A DNA stretch of 64,000 nucleotides from Thetidibacter halocola (GTDB lineage: Bacteria; Pseudomonadota; Alphaproteobacteria; Rhodobacterales; Rhodobacteraceae), in assembly GCF_018224955.1 (NCBI RefSeq), contig NZ_JAGTUU010000007.1, positions 247,153-311,152 on the forward strand. Direction: 5' to 3'. Positions 27,835 to 36,773 of the stretch are shown piece after piece (positions within the stretch are counted from its first letter, which is position 1; every line of letters starts with the position of its first letter). The position numbers and the translations under genes are program-made. The notes under the pieces were generated by a model that searched no databases, was not told where the DNA came from, and saw nothing but the letters and a program-made list of their open reading frames with translations.

Positions 27835-28461
27835 TCAGTCCTTTGGAGAGGGCGGGTCTGCCATCAGCGCGGCCAGCGCCTCCAGGCCCTGGCCCATGCC
27901 CTCGGGCATGTGCGCGGCAGCGCCGATGCGGGCGTCATCGGGCTTGTTCTGGCTGAGTTTCCAGGTGCTCTGGATATCGGTGATCTCCAGCCGGAAAGGC
28001 AGGATGCTGCGCAGGAAGCGTTGATGCGTTTCCTCGGTCAGCTTGTCCATCGTCCAGGGCTTTTTTGGCAGCAGCCGGCCCTCGTAGGCGGCGGACTGGC
28101 GGGCCAGTAGGCTGTCGAGCGTGTCATGCGGCATGGGGTGCAGCAGGCCGGTGAAACTGACGGCGACATAGTTCCAGGTCGGCACCTGGTCGTCGATCCC
28201 GTACCAGTCGGGCGAGACGTAGCCATCGGGCCCCAGCACGTCCAGACGCGCGGGCATGGGTTCCTTCAAGGCGCGGGCGATCGGGTTCGACCGGACAAGG
28301 TGCAACTCGGCCATGCCGCCGTCATCGGAGACCAGGAAGGGGATATGCGCCAGGTGCGGCACGCCCTCGGCCGCAATGGCCAGCACGCCAAAGCCGCGGT
28401 CGCGGGCAAAGGCAAGGCTGCGGGCCGCGTCGGTCTTGCGGTAGATCGGGTTGGGATGCAT
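27835..28461 (-). CDS. PaiB-family FMN-binding protein
   Basis: A 208-residue protein of the FMN-binding split-barrel PaiB family. The N-terminus MHPNPIYRKTD and the core GVPHLAHIPFLV, HLVRSNPIAR, and YVSPDWYG are diagnostic, together with VPTWNYVAVSFTG. Bacillus PaiB was described as a negative regulator of sporulation and protease genes, but most members are probably flavin-dependent and their role is unclear. A 52-bp gap separates it from pcs on the same strand. Confidence 0.9.
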   Translation of the reverse strand: MHPNPIYRKTDAARSLAFARDRGFGVLAIAAEGVPHLAHIPFLVSDDGGMAELHLVRSNPIARALKEPMPARLDVLGPDGYVSPDWYGIDDQVPTWNYVAVSFTGLLHPMPHDTLDSLLARQSAAYEGRLLPKKPWTMDKLTEETHQRFLRSILPFRLEITDIQSTWKLSQNKPDDARIGAAAHMPEGMGQGLEALAALMADPPSPKD

Positions 28462-28497
28462 CGCGCTCTCCTGCTGTTGCGCGGCGTTGGCGCGGTG

Positions 28498-29754
28498 TCA
28501 GCCTGCGAGAAGGCGGTTGCCCTGTTCACCGGCGATCACGGCGCTGACGATCTGGCCCACGGGCTGCGGCCTGGCAAAGGTGACTTCTGCGAATTGCTCT
28601 GTCCGCCCCATATCGGGGGCCTCCATCAGCACGCGATGGGTGACACCCCTTTGCGCGGCCAGGTGGCGGGTCACGGCGACCTCTCCGGTGGCGCGCAGGC
28701 GGGCCGCGCGCTCCTTGATCGTGGCGCCGGGCACCTTGCTGGGGATCTTCGCGGCAGGCGTGCCGGGGCGGGCCGAATAGGGGAAGACGTGCAGCCAGGT
28801 CAGGTCGCAATCCTCGACCAGCTTCAGCGAGTTCTCGAAATGGGCGTCCGTCTCGGTCGGGAAACCGGCGATGATGTCGGCGCCGAAGGTCATCTCGGGC
28901 CGCAGGCGCCGCGCCTCTTCGCAGAAGGCGATGGCGTCGTCGCGCAGGTGGCGGCGCTTCATCCGCTTGAGGATCAGGTCGTCGCCATGCTGGAGCGACA
29001 GATGCAGGTGCGGCATCAGGCGCGGTTCGGTCGCGATGGCCTGCATCAGGTTCTCGTCGGCCTCGATGCTGTCGATGCTGCTGATCCGCAGGCGCGGCAC
29101 GTCGGTCAAGCGCAGGATGCGCATGACGAGGTCGCCAAGGCGCGGCTGCCCCGGCAGATCGGCGCCCCAACTGGTCAGATCGACCCCGGTCAGCACGACC
29201 TCGTTGAAGCCTTCCTGCACCAGCCGTTTGACCTGGTCCACGACGACGCCCGCCGGAACCGACCGCGAATTGCCCCGGCCGTAGGGAATGATGCAGAAAG
29301 TGCAGCGGTGGTCGCAGCCGTTCTGGACCTGCACGTAGGCGCGTGATCGCGTGCCGAACCCATCGATCAGGTGGCCGGCGGTTTCCGTCACCGACATGAT
29401 GTCGTTGACCATTACGCGCTCTGTCTGGCCCACGAAATCGGGGGTCAGGCGCGCCCATGTCTCGGGCTTCATCTTTTCGGAATTGCCGATGACCGTGTCG
29501 ACCTCGGCCATCGCGGCGAAACTGTCGGGGTCGATCTGTGCGGCACAGCCGGTGACGATCAGGCGCGCATCCGGATGCTCGCGGCGCAGGCGGCGGATTT
29601 CCTTGCGTGCCTTGGCCACGGCCTCTGTCGTGACGGCGCAGGTGTTCACGATCACAGCGTCACCGATCCCGGCCTCTTCGGCCATGCGCTTCATCGCTTC
29701 CGTCTCGTAGGCGTTCAGACGACAGCCGAGCGTGGTGAACCTGGGCGGGGTCAT
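28498..29754 (-). CDS. mtaB: tRNA t6A37 methylthiotransferase MtaB
   Basis: A 418-residue radical-SAM methylthiotransferase that converts t6A to ms2t6A at tRNA position 37. UPF0004 domain Cys are in [20 protein letters not shown] and VTGCAAQ; the cluster motif is [22 protein letters not shown] instead of SLGCPK and [10 protein letters not shown] separate it from RimO at 12958. The start overlaps the dapF stop (ATGA), so the two are coupled. The C-terminal TRAM region ([16 protein letters not shown]) is compact. Confidence 0.95.
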   Translation of the reverse strand: MTPPRFTTLGCRLNAYETEAMKRMAEEAGIGDAVIVNTCAVTTEAVAKARKEIRRLRREHPDARLIVTGCAAQIDPDSFAAMAEVDTVIGNSEKMKPETWARLTPDFVGQTERVMVNDIMSVTETAGHLIDGFGTRSRAYVQVQNGCDHRCTFCIIPYGRGNSRSVPAGVVVDQVKRLVQEGFNEVVLTGVDLTSWGADLPGQPRLGDLVMRILRLTDVPRLRISSIDSIEADENLMQAIATEPRLMPHLHLSLQHGDDLILKRMKRRHLRDDAIAFCEEARRLRPEMTFGADIIAGFPTETDAHFENSLKLVEDCDLTWLHVFPYSARPGTPAAKIPSKVPGATIKERAARLRATGEVAVTRHLAAQRGVTHRVLMEAPDMGRTEQFAEVTFARPQPVGQIVSAVIAGEQGNRLLAG

Positions 29755-30575
29755 TGCGCCAGCCAGTCCGGTGTCAGCACGCCGTCAAAGACATGCGCCG
29801 TGGCGCCGGTCATCCAGACGCCGTCCTCGCGCCAGTCGATCTCCAGTGTTCCGCCATCCAGCTCGATCGTCACGCGCCGCCCGGTCAGGCCGCGCCGCGC
29901 GGCGGCGACGGCGGTCGCGCAGGAGCTTGATCCTGAGGCCAGTGTCACGCCCACGCCGCGTTCCCAAACGCGCATCCTCAGCCGGTCGGGGCCGATCAGG
30001 CTGGCGACCTGGACGTTGGTGCGCTGCGGATAGAGCGGGTGATGCTCATAGCGCGGACCGAAGGTGTCCAGCGGGATCGCCTCGGCATCCGCGACGAAGA
30101 AGGTGCAATGCGGGTTGCCCATGCCGGTCGCCGTGGGGGCGCCCTCGATCGGCAGTTCCAGCGTGTCCATCGCCTCGGCCAGCGGAATGTCCTGCCAGTC
30201 CAGCTGCGGCGGCCCCATGTTGACTGAGGTCAGCCCACCACCCGCATCGACCGCCTGCAAGACGCCGCGATCCGTGGTGAGGGTCAGCGCGGTCCTGCCG
30301 GTCTCGTCCATCAGATAGCGCGCGATGCAGCGGGTGGCATTGCCGCAGGCAGCACTGGTGGACCCATCGGCGTTGTAGAAGGTCAGATGCGCGTCCTGCC
30401 CGGGTTCGATCAGCGCCAATTGGTCAAAGCCCACGCCGCGATGCCGGTCCGCCAGCCGCTGCGCCAGGTCGGGCGTCACGGTGACGGCGCGCGCACGCGC
30501 GTCGATGACAACGAAATCGTTGCCAAGCCCGTGCATCTTCATGAAAGGCAGGCCATCTGCGCGCGTCTGGGTCAT
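29751..30575 (-). CDS. dapF: diaminopimelate epimerase
   Basis: A 274-residue enzyme that interconverts LL- and meso-diaminopimelate for lysine and peptidoglycan synthesis. Signature motifs are [33 protein letters not shown] with the first catalytic Cys, MGNPHCTFF, and [14 protein letters not shown] with the second catalytic Cys. The second motif differs from the common GTGACA form but keeps the Cys. ATG 30575 gives the usual length. It is coupled to mtaB downstream. Confidence 0.95.
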   Translation of the reverse strand: MTQTRADGLPFMKMHGLGNDFVVIDARARAVTVTPDLAQRLADRHRGVGFDQLALIEPGQDAHLTFYNADGSTSAACGNATRCIARYLMDETGRTALTLTTDRGVLQAVDAGGGLTSVNMGPPQLDWQDIPLAEAMDTLELPIEGAPTATGMGNPHCTFFVADAEAIPLDTFGPRYEHHPLYPQRTNVQVASLIGPDRLRMRVWERGVGVTLASGSSSCATAVAAARRGLTGRRVTIELDGGTLEIDWREDGVWMTGATAHVFDGVLTPDWLAQ

Positions 30576-30616
30576 GGCGCGGATATACGCAGGGCGGCGC
30601 CCGGAATCCAGCCTTG

Positions 30617-31633
30617 CTAGCGTCGCCCGGCGGCGATCTTGCGAAACTGCGCCTCGGCGGCCTCGAGGTAAGGTGTCAGCAGGAAGGTCAGCGGGTGCTG
30701 GTCGGCAAAGAAGGCCGCCACGCCGCAGAGATGCGCAGCGAAATCGGGGTCCTTGCCCACGTCGTCCTTCTGCCGGATCTCGTCCTTGGCGCGCCAGCCG
30801 CGCGACTGCACCTCTTCGAGGATCAGCTTCAGTCGCTGGATGCAGTGCAGCGCGGTGTAGACGGTGAGATAGGACATGTAGTCGTATCGCTCGTGCCCGC
30901 AGTCCGGGTCGAATCCATCCTCGACGATGTCGAACATGGTCTCGCCGTCCAGCGGCCAGGTCTCGTCGCCGATCAGCCAGGCGAAATCCTCGGCCCCGTG
31001 GCGCAGGCCGGCGTATTCGAAATCGAACCATCGCAGCCGCCCGGCCTGGTCCAGCGCGGCATTGCCGGACCGGCAGTCCCATTTCACGAATTGCTGCCCG
31101 GAATGGTCCAGCACCTCGGCGATGGCGACCCGGTCAAAGCCCTTGGACAGGGGTTTGCCCAGTACAGGTTCGAGAATCTCGACCCCGGCGATGAAATTTT
31201 CGATCCAGGATCTCGAGTTGCCCAGATGCGGCAGGGTCTGGGTCAGGTCGGTCTGCCGGGCCGCTGCCTGGATGCGGAAGATCGCCGCGACGGCGTCTTC
31301 GGCCAGCGCCACCTGATCGGCCGGGCGCAGCGTGACGACCTCGCGGTTCAGGCGGCGTTCGCCGACATCCGACTGGAACATGATGTCGCCCACCACGCCA
31401 TAGCAGACGGGGATGTCGTCACAGAAAGGTGCGAGTCGTTGCAGGATATGCGCCTCGAGATGGGTGCGGCGGAAATTGGGGCGCAGCGACCCGATCACCG
31501 TCCTGTCGTCGAAATGCAGCCTCAGGCTGGCGCGGGAGGTTCCGCCCGGCGCCGTGATCTCGCGCACCTTCTGCCCGAAGAAGGCCTCTGCCTCTGACCT
31601 GAGCCGCTGCTGGCGGCGCGTCGTCGCGTTCAT
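30617..31633 (-). CDS. aminoglycoside/choline phosphotransferase family protein
   Basis: A 338-residue APH/choline-kinase-fold protein. The catalytic loop reads [13 protein letters not shown], with Asp placed as in the H-x-D-x4-N motif but with Trp in place of the His, and the metal-binding Asp is in [25 protein letters not shown] 31633 ([11 protein letters not shown]) is chosen because upstream residues are low in similarity. Probably a small-molecule kinase with an unknown alcohol substrate; it is 42 bases ahead of dapF on the same strand but upstream, so co-transcription is possible. Confidence 0.8.
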   Translation of the reverse strand: MNATTRRQQRLRSEAEAFFGQKVREITAPGGTSRASLRLHFDDRTVIGSLRPNFRRTHLEAHILQRLAPFCDDIPVCYGVVGDIMFQSDVGERRLNREVVTLRPADQVALAEDAVAAIFRIQAAARQTDLTQTLPHLGNSRSWIENFIAGVEILEPVLGKPLSKGFDRVAIAEVLDHSGQQFVKWDCRSGNAALDQAGRLRWFDFEYAGLRHGAEDFAWLIGDETWPLDGETMFDIVEDGFDPDCGHERYDYMSYLTVYTALHCIQRLKLILEEVQSRGWRAKDEIRQKDDVGKDPDFAAHLCGVAAFFADQHPLTFLLTPYLEAAEAQFRKIAAGRR

Positions 31634-31946
31634 GGGGCGAATCCGTCTGTTATCCGTGCCTGATCTAGCCAGCCTATTGCGCATTGAATTGGAAGTCGTC
31701 GTGGCGATTCGATGGCGGGCCCAAGGCTGCAATGTCGGGGTATCGGTGACTTTTCAGCGGCAAAGAGCAACCTGCATCGGAATTGTTTCTGGGCGCGCAG
31801 GCAAACACTCCGGGAATGTGACGACAATTTTGCGAAAAGACGGCGGTGCCGCATGCTCGGCCGATCATTGCCGGGAAGCCCGTGCAGGTGCCGCCAGAAA
31901 ACCGCCCGCGCAGGTCCCACCGATTTCAGAGTGAAAGGCTTCACAA
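31634..31946. other. divergent intergenic region without gene
   Basis: These 313 bases lie between the minus-strand phosphotransferase and the plus-strand repeat protein. No family-like frame is seen on either strand. The base composition is lower in GC than the neighbouring genes (for example around 31735-31830), as expected for divergent promoters. GAAAGG just before 31947 serves as the ribosome binding site of the repeat protein. Confidence 0.5.
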
Positions 31947-32960
31947 ATGTTCGACAAGCTATGGGATCTGCCCAAATACCGGGATGCAAGTGGCGGTGAT
32001 GCCGATGGCTCTGGCGGCAGCAAGGGGTCCGATGGTTCCGATGGAACAAAAGGCTCGGGCGGCAAGAAAGGCTCGAAGGGATCGAAGCGCTCGGGTGGCA
32101 GCAAGGGCACCAAGGGCTCTGGTGGCGGCAAGGGGTCCAAGGGCTCGGGTGGCAGCAAGGGCACCAAGGGCTCTGGCGGCGGCAAGGGGTCCAACGGCTC
32201 TGGTGGCAGCACTCAGAACGCTTGCTCGGGCACGTCCTACCACAATGGCGGCGTCGAGGGTCACGGGTTCGCCCGCTGGTATGACGCTCACCTGGCAAAG
32301 GATTTCGACCAGACCGAGTGCGAGGATGGACACGGATCTGGCGGTGGCGGCTCCAACGGGACCGCAGGCAGCGGTGGGTCGAAAGGCAGCGGCGGGTCCA
32401 GGGGATCGGGCGGCAGCGGCGGCTCGAAAGGCAGCGGTGGCGCAGGTGGCACCGGCGGGTCCAAAGGCAGCGGCGGCACGGCAGGCTCCGGCGGCACGGC
32501 TGGCTCTGGCGGAACGGCTGGTTCTGGCGGCACGGCAGGCTCTGGCGGCACGAGTGGCACGGGCGGCGGTGGCGACACTGGCGGCGAGTGCACCACGCAG
32601 GTTGTTCTGGATCTGACCGAGGAAGGCCCGATCAAGCTGCTGAACGTCGAGGAAAACCCGGTCGACCACACCTTGTCCGGGTCGGTCGAATATCTCGACG
32701 AAAACGATGGCACACCCATCGGCCTGGGCCACTTCCAGGGCGTGACCCAGATCCTGATGCCGGACCCGACCGATCCGGACGGACCCGACGATCTGCCACG
32801 CGACATAGCCTACGACACCTCGGGCGAGACCAACGGGCCGGGCCTGCCGCCCAAGGTCAGCCTGGACGATCTGGTGTCGATCATGACGGTCTGCCCGGAC
32901 GAGGAAGACGGCGGGCTGGTCGAGGACGACTGCGAGGAAGAACCGGACGTTTTCGCCTGA
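31947..32960 (+). CDS. Gly/Ser/Lys-rich repeat protein of unknown function
   Basis: A 337-residue protein of very unusual composition. Residues about 16-92 are Gly/Ser/Lys repeats, including two tandem 18-residue units (GGSKGTKGSGGGKGSKGS, 54-bp period from 32094). A short Cys-containing block follows (NACSGTSYHNGG ... DFDQTECEDG). Residues about 128-210 are uncharged or weakly basic Gly/Ser/Thr repeats, with GGTAGS repeated four times at an 18-bp period near 32475-32555. The C-terminal 125 residues form a compact acidic domain with a Cys near each end (ECTTQVVLDL, MTVCPDEEDGG). There is no signal peptide. GAAAGG lies upstream of ATG 31947. It stands alone; no known family is recognised. Codon use of the repeats is coherent, so it is a real coding gene. 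Confidence 0.82.
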   Translation: MFDKLWDLPKYRDASGGDADGSGGSKGSDGSDGTKGSGGKKGSKGSKRSGGSKGTKGSGGGKGSKGSGGSKGTKGSGGGKGSNGSGGSTQNACSGTSYHNGGVEGHGFARWYDAHLAKDFDQTECEDGHGSGGGGSNGTAGSGGSKGSGGSRGSGGSGGSKGSGGAGGTGGSKGSGGTAGSGGTAGSGGTAGSGGTAGSGGTSGTGGGGDTGGECTTQVVLDLTEEGPIKLLNVEENPVDHTLSGSVEYLDENDGTPIGLGHFQGVTQILMPDPTDPDGPDDLPRDIAYDTSGETNGPGLPPKVSLDDLVSIMTVCPDEEDGGLVEDDCEEEPDVFA

Positions 32961-33062
32961 GATCAGGCCTTTTGCCAACGCGGCCCGACGCCATTCTTGC
33001 GCCGGGCTAACCCATTGCACAGAAGGCCGGTGCGGGCCTTTCAAAAAAGCTGAAAGATGGGG

Positions 33063-33091
33063 TTGACCACCCTTCGCCTTCTTTCTACAAG
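33063..33091 (+). promoter_or_regulatory. sigma-70-type promoter of tRNA-Lys
   Basis: TTGACC (33063-33068) and TACAAG (33086-33091) are separated by 17 bases and lie 12 bases before the mature tRNA start, in the position expected for a strong housekeeping promoter. Confidence 0.65.
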
Positions 33092-33103
33092 CCGCGCGAT
33101 AGT

Positions 33104-33179
33104 GGGCCGTTAGCTCAGTTGGTAGAGCAACTGACTTTTAATCAGTGGGTCGCAGGTTCGAATCCTGCACGGCTCACCA
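33104..33179 (+). tRNA. tRNA-Lys (anticodon TTT)
   Basis: A complete 76-base cloverleaf. The acceptor stem GGGCCGT pairs with ACGGCTC (one G-T pair), the D-arm contains GCTCAGTTGGTAGAGC, the anticodon stem CTGAC/GTCAG-like bases enclose loop CTTTTAA with anticodon TTT, and the T-arm is CGCAGGTTCGAATCCTGC. The 3' CCA is encoded. The gene borders a mobile module that begins directly downstream, making its 3' end a candidate integration site. Confidence 0.97.
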
Positions 33180-33187
33180 CTGAAATC

Positions 33188-33230
33188 AGTAACTTAATGG
33201 TAGTTACTAGTGGGCTTAGGCTCATTTTAG
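33188..33230. repeat. inverted and direct repeats between tRNA-Lys and recombinase
   Basis: AGTAACT (33188-33194) and AGTTACT (33202-33208) form a 7-bp perfect inverted repeat with a 7-base loop. They are followed by two direct copies of TTAGGCTC (33216 and 33228 region). The location, between the tRNA gene and the 3' end of the serine recombinase gene, is where an attachment site or crossover site of the element would be expected. The IR could alternatively be the tRNA transcript terminator, though no T-run follows. Confidence 0.35.
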
Positions 33231-34765
33231 GCTCTCATCGGCGAATTCTTGTCGTTGCATCGTTTCCTCTTGATGTTCAGCAGTTTGGACAGAGGAGCAT
33301 GGCAGTGCTCTGCGATGCCGGTTCGATATGTGTCCCGACAAAGGGCACCAGAGAGGACACCTTGGGTTAGTCTATCTGGTTGAAGCCATTGATATGGCTC
33401 GAAGTCTACGTTTCTGCCGACTACTGTCCGGTTCGAGAAGGCATTTTCGACGATTTCGCGTTTTTCGGCCGCCGTGCCATGGATATGAAGCCAGGCAAGG
33501 CTTTTTGCTAGTTCGAGGAACGCCATGCGGTCGGCCTTGATCGCGGCGGGATCGGGCAGCCCGGCCAGATCCTCTTCGAGGGCCGCGATCGACAGGGTCA
33601 GGTCACGCTTTTTCCGGGCAAAGGTGTCCGGGTCGATCGTGCCGTCGATGGCGAGATTCGTGAGGCGATCGAGTCGGCCGGTTTCGGCAGCCAGGTTGAG
33701 CCGCAAAGCGTCACGGCGACGGGCCTGGTCTTCGACACAGGTGTCGTGGACCCAGGCTTGCTCTAATGCCCCAGCCTGTTCCTCGGTGATCTCAAGGCTG
33801 GAGAGGGTGGATTGGATCGCCGCCTCGAGTCCGTCCTCGCGGATCGTCTTTGTTGCACAGGACGATGTGTGGCATCGGTAGTAGACGCGGCCCTTCTGTC
33901 GCTCCGGGATCATCGGCCCGGCGCAGAGACCGCAGCGGAACAGCCCGCGATAGAGGTGGTCGTGGCGGGTGCTGACCTTGCCATAGCGACCGGACTTGAT
34001 GTTTTGCACCTGCGTGAAGAGCGCGGCCGGGATGATCGGTTCGTGACGCCCCTCTTAGGTCTTGCCGGTGCGCCGGATGTGGATCAGGCCGGTGTAGAAA
34101 GGGTTGTTGAGGATGGTTTCGATACCGGTGAGGCTGAGCGGGCGGCCGCCGTGATTGCGCAAGCCCCGGCGGTTCATCTCTTTCCGCAAGGAGCGGAGCG
34201 AGTACTGACGGGAGGCATAGAGGTCGAACATCTCGCGTATGAGCGGCGCCTTGACCGGGTCGGGGACCTTTGGCTGCCCCTTGCCGCGGTCGAGATAGCC
34301 GATCGGCGCACGGAACGGATAGATGCCCTGCTTTAGCCGGCCGTTGAGCCCCTTGATGGTCTCTTCGCGCAGGTTGCGGATGTAGTCGGCGGCGATCACG
34401 GCCTGGATATCGGCGGTCAGCCGGCCACCACGCGAGTTGAAGTCGAGGCTTTCGGTAGCGATGAAGACATCGATGCCGATGTCGGGCAGCTCGCTGAACA
34501 TCGCCCAGTCGCGCAGGTTGCGGGCGGAGCGGTCGATCTTGTGGATGATGACGCCGCCCGCCTGGCCGCGCCTCAGCTGGTTCAGCATCTGGTTGAAGAC
34601 CGGACGACCGCCCTTGGCCGCGGTCTGCTTCTCTTCGAACCACTTGACGACGGTCAGGGACTGGCGCTGTGCAAAGCTCTCGATGGCGTCTTTCTGCGCG
34701 TCAAGCGACACCCCTTCACCCTGCTTCTGGGTGCTGACGCGGATGTAGCCAAAACAGTGTTTCAT
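33227..34765 (-). pseudogene. large serine recombinase interrupted by an in-frame stop
   Basis: The frame encodes a 512-codon large serine recombinase. The catalytic domain starts at 34765 (GYIRVSTQKQGEGVSLDAQ, catalytic Ser in RVST, and IIHKIDRSARNLRDW). A recombinase domain follows (GIYPFRAPIGYLDRGKGQPK), then a zinc-ribbon (CGLCAGPMIPERQKG ... YYRCHTSSC) and a coiled-coil C-terminus. A TAA at 34055-34057 interrupts it after RTGKT, while the same frame continues immediately with EGRHEPIIPAALF, so a single base change (probably from a Tyr codon) inactivates it. Both parts remain fully open, so the mutation is recent or a sequencing error. It overlaps the small upstream gene by ATGA. Confidence 0.88.
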
Positions 34766-34932
34766 AAGTCATGGGGATTACCCCCTGACTCTACCAGATC
34801 CTCGGAATTTGACGAATCCGGTTCGGACTTCCAGGGCCAGGTGCCGTCGGCCAGCATGCGCAGGTACACCCGCTTGCAGAGCGCCAGGTGCCGTTCGAGA
34901 TGAGGGTCCATGTGCGGTTCAGGTTTGGTCAT
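34762..34932 (-). CDS. small protein between ATPase and recombinase (56 residues)
   Basis: A 56-residue frame, too short for many gene finders, starts at ATG 34932 and ends TGA 34762. The predicted protein begins MTKPEPHMDPHLERHLALCK and has RVYLRMLADGTWPWKSEPDS in the middle, then an acidic tail. It overlaps the upstream ATPase stop by ATGA and the recombinase start by ATGA, so all three genes are coupled. Precise double overlap and a coding-like composition support it as real. It may be a recombinase accessory (directionality-type) factor, but that is a guess from position. Confidence 0.65.
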   Translation of the reverse strand: MTKPEPHMDPHLERHLALCKRVYLRMLADGTWPWKSEPDSSNSEDLVESGGNPHDL

Positions 34933-36152
34933 GGCACCAGCATACCGGAGTGAGTGAGCGCGTGTAGGCCGGGTCCGGATGGTGTCGCGCGAACCACCCG
35001 CGGCAACGTCGTCATCGAGAATGCGCGGCAGGGCGCGCCATCGATCATCATGCGCACGAAGGCGCGGTGGTTCGGCATGTTGATCAGGTCGCGCGGGTCG
35101 ACGCCGCCGAGCTGGGCGGAGAGCACCGGTGCGTCCCCGGCGCCGATGCGGAAGGTGATGAGCGTGCCGACATTGCCCATGACGGAATTGAAGACCGCCG
35201 GGGATCCCTGGGTGGTGTGCTGTTGGGCCAGGATGACGCCGAGCCGGTACTTGCGGGTCTTGGAGAGAAGGTCGGCCACGCTTTCGGAAGTAAAGCTGTG
35301 GAACTCGTCGAAATAGAGGAAGAACGGACGGCGGTTGGTCTTGACCTGGTCCTGTCGCGTGAAGGCGGCGTGGATCAGGCTGGAGACCAGAAGCCCGCCC
35401 ATGACATCCGAGATGTCACTGCCGAGACGCCCCTTGGCGAGGTTGATGATCAGGATGCGGCCGTCATCCATCAATTTGCGCAACCGCAGGGGCTCGGCCG
35501 GGTCGCAGATCGCCTTCCGGACCACCGGGTGCGAGAGGAACGCGCCCAGCTTGTTGGCGATCGGCGCGATCCCGTCGCCGGCGGTCTTGTAGTTCATGGC
35601 CGGGTACTCCTTCTGCCAGAATTGCAGAAGCTGTGGATCGGTGACGCGGCCGAGGGCTTCCGTCCGGAAATCCCGTTCGAGGAAGAGCCGCATGATGTCG
35701 GACAGATCCGCGCGGGGCTGGTCCAGCAGGACCAGGAGGGCCTGGCGCAGCAGGTGTTCCATGCGCACGCCCCAGGCGTCGGCCCATTGCTTCTTGAGCG
35801 TGTCGATCAGTCCCGAGGCAACCAGGGGCCGCAAGGCCGGCGATGTCCGGGTCACGGGGTTGTAGCCAAGCGGGCTCTCGGGATCGGCGACATTCCAGTA
35901 GAGGGTCCGTTCGCCGATCTCCTGTGCCAGGCCTTGCGCCAGGTCGCCATGCGGATCGATGAGGCAGAACCCCGTGCCCTGATCCGCATCCTGGATGGCC
36001 ATGTTGGCCAGCAGGGTCGACTTCCCGGTGCCGGTCTGCCCGACGACATAGCAATGCAGTAGCCGGTCTGCCGCGCCCAGCCCAAAGGCAAAATCCCCGG
36101 TGTGGCGATGGGCCAGGCCGAGAACAGTTGTTGGACTGCGCGGGTGCAACAC
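34929..36152 (-). CDS. type IV secretion/conjugation-type DNA-transfer ATPase (TraD/HerA-like)
   Basis: A 407-residue P-loop ATPase. Walker A is VGQTGTGKST (residues about 36-45) preceded by DRLLHCYV, Walker B is FFLYFDEFHSF (around residue 280), and the motif AQQHTTQGSPAVFNSVMGN with GTLITFRIG is typical of coupling-protein or HerA-type DNA-transfer ATPases. It lacks an N-terminal membrane region, so it is a soluble DNA-pumping type, not a full coupling protein. It is the first gene of the ATPase-small protein-recombinase unit and overlaps the next gene by four bases. A role in mobilising the element's DNA is inferred. Confidence 0.82.
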   Translation of the reverse strand: MLHPRSPTTVLGLAHRHTGDFAFGLGAADRLLHCYVVGQTGTGKSTLLANMAIQDADQGTGFCLIDPHGDLAQGLAQEIGERTLYWNVADPESPLGYNPVTRTSPALRPLVASGLIDTLKKQWADAWGVRMEHLLRQALLVLLDQPRADLSDIMRLFLERDFRTEALGRVTDPQLLQFWQKEYPAMNYKTAGDGIAPIANKLGAFLSHPVVRKAICDPAEPLRLRKLMDDGRILIINLAKGRLGSDISDVMGGLLVSSLIHAAFTRQDQVKTNRRPFFLYFDEFHSFTSESVADLLSKTRKYRLGVILAQQHTTQGSPAVFNSVMGNVGTLITFRIGAGDAPVLSAQLGGVDPRDLINMPNHRAFVRMMIDGAPCRAFSMTTLPRVVRATPSGPGLHALTHSGMLVP

Positions 36153-36210
36153 GCCACCAGTATCGGCCAGTCACGCCCGACGGGCTAGTCCGGGTCAGAC
36201 GCCCAGGCGG

Positions 36211-36231
36211 CATTCGCAAAATTCGCGAATG
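36211..36231. repeat. inverted repeat upstream of the ATPase gene
   Basis: CATTCGC (36211-36217) and GCGAATG (36225-36231) form a perfect 7-bp inverted repeat around AAAATTC. Flanking it are two direct copies of GGGTCAGACG (about 36192 and 36252). The 195-base gap between divergent genes here could hold an operator or an origin-like site of the element. Confidence 0.35.
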
Positions 36232-36347
36232 ACCGGGTCTATGACACTCGGGGTCAGACGTGCAGACTGGAAGGTGGCCGGGGCTGTCTTCTGCCGAGGG
36301 GTGCGTCCGAATGGGTTCGGGCGGCCACCCTGCGGAAGGAGACAGCA

Positions 36348-36773
36348 ATGCAAGACAATGTCGATGTTTCGGAGCTTGTCGGGGCCTACCCGACCTGTGA
36401 CGGCTGCGGCAGGCGGAGTGTCCGTCGCGATGCCTCGGCGGGTTGGCACATGGCGACGCATGACTGGCAATTGGTGGATCTCTTCAATGAGGCCTATTGC
36501 CCGGATTGCGAGACCGCCTGCGCCCTGGACTGGCGGATCGACAAGGCGTTCCGGACCCAGCGCATCCGGCGCCTGAACGATCTTGTCCGTCACGGCGATC
36601 TCGACCACGCGACGGTGGTCGTCACCCAGGGCGTTCGGGCCTGTCCGACGACACGACCCATCTGCTGCTGCCCTACATCCTCGCGGCGCAGGCGCAGAAG
36701 CATGTCACCCACAACGAGGCGCTGCGAATCCTCGACGGGCTCGTCCAGCTCTCGGCTCTCGACCGGGATCTGA
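36348..36773 (+). pseudogene. zinc-ribbon plus DUF3768 fragment, truncated by a joint
   Basis: The frame starts at ATG 36348 (AAGGAG upstream). Residues about 15-60 contain two CxxC pairs (CDGCGRR ... YCPDCE), and residues about 72-98 match the start of DUF3768 (RIRRLNDLVRHGDLDHATVV, then TQGVRA). Family similarity stops abruptly at about base 36640; the rest (CPTTRPICCC onward) is out-of-frame reading of the neighbouring DUF2793 gene. So the 3' part of this gene was lost in a recombination joint and the frame runs on by accident to 36773. Confidence 0.65.

Noticed and set aside
32094..32560. CRISPR-like array in the repeat protein gene
   Set aside because: The 54-bp and 18-bp repeats are contiguous and coding, without unique spacers.
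33020..33047. GC-rich stem followed by AAAAAA after the repeat protein
   Set aside because: On the plus strand the run is A, not T; on the minus strand the T-run precedes the stem, so it is not a rho-independent terminator.
36497..36640. Upstream part of the DUF2793 frame (from 36497)
   Set aside because: It is out-of-frame reading of the DUF3768 fragment; similarity to DUF2793 begins only at 36641.
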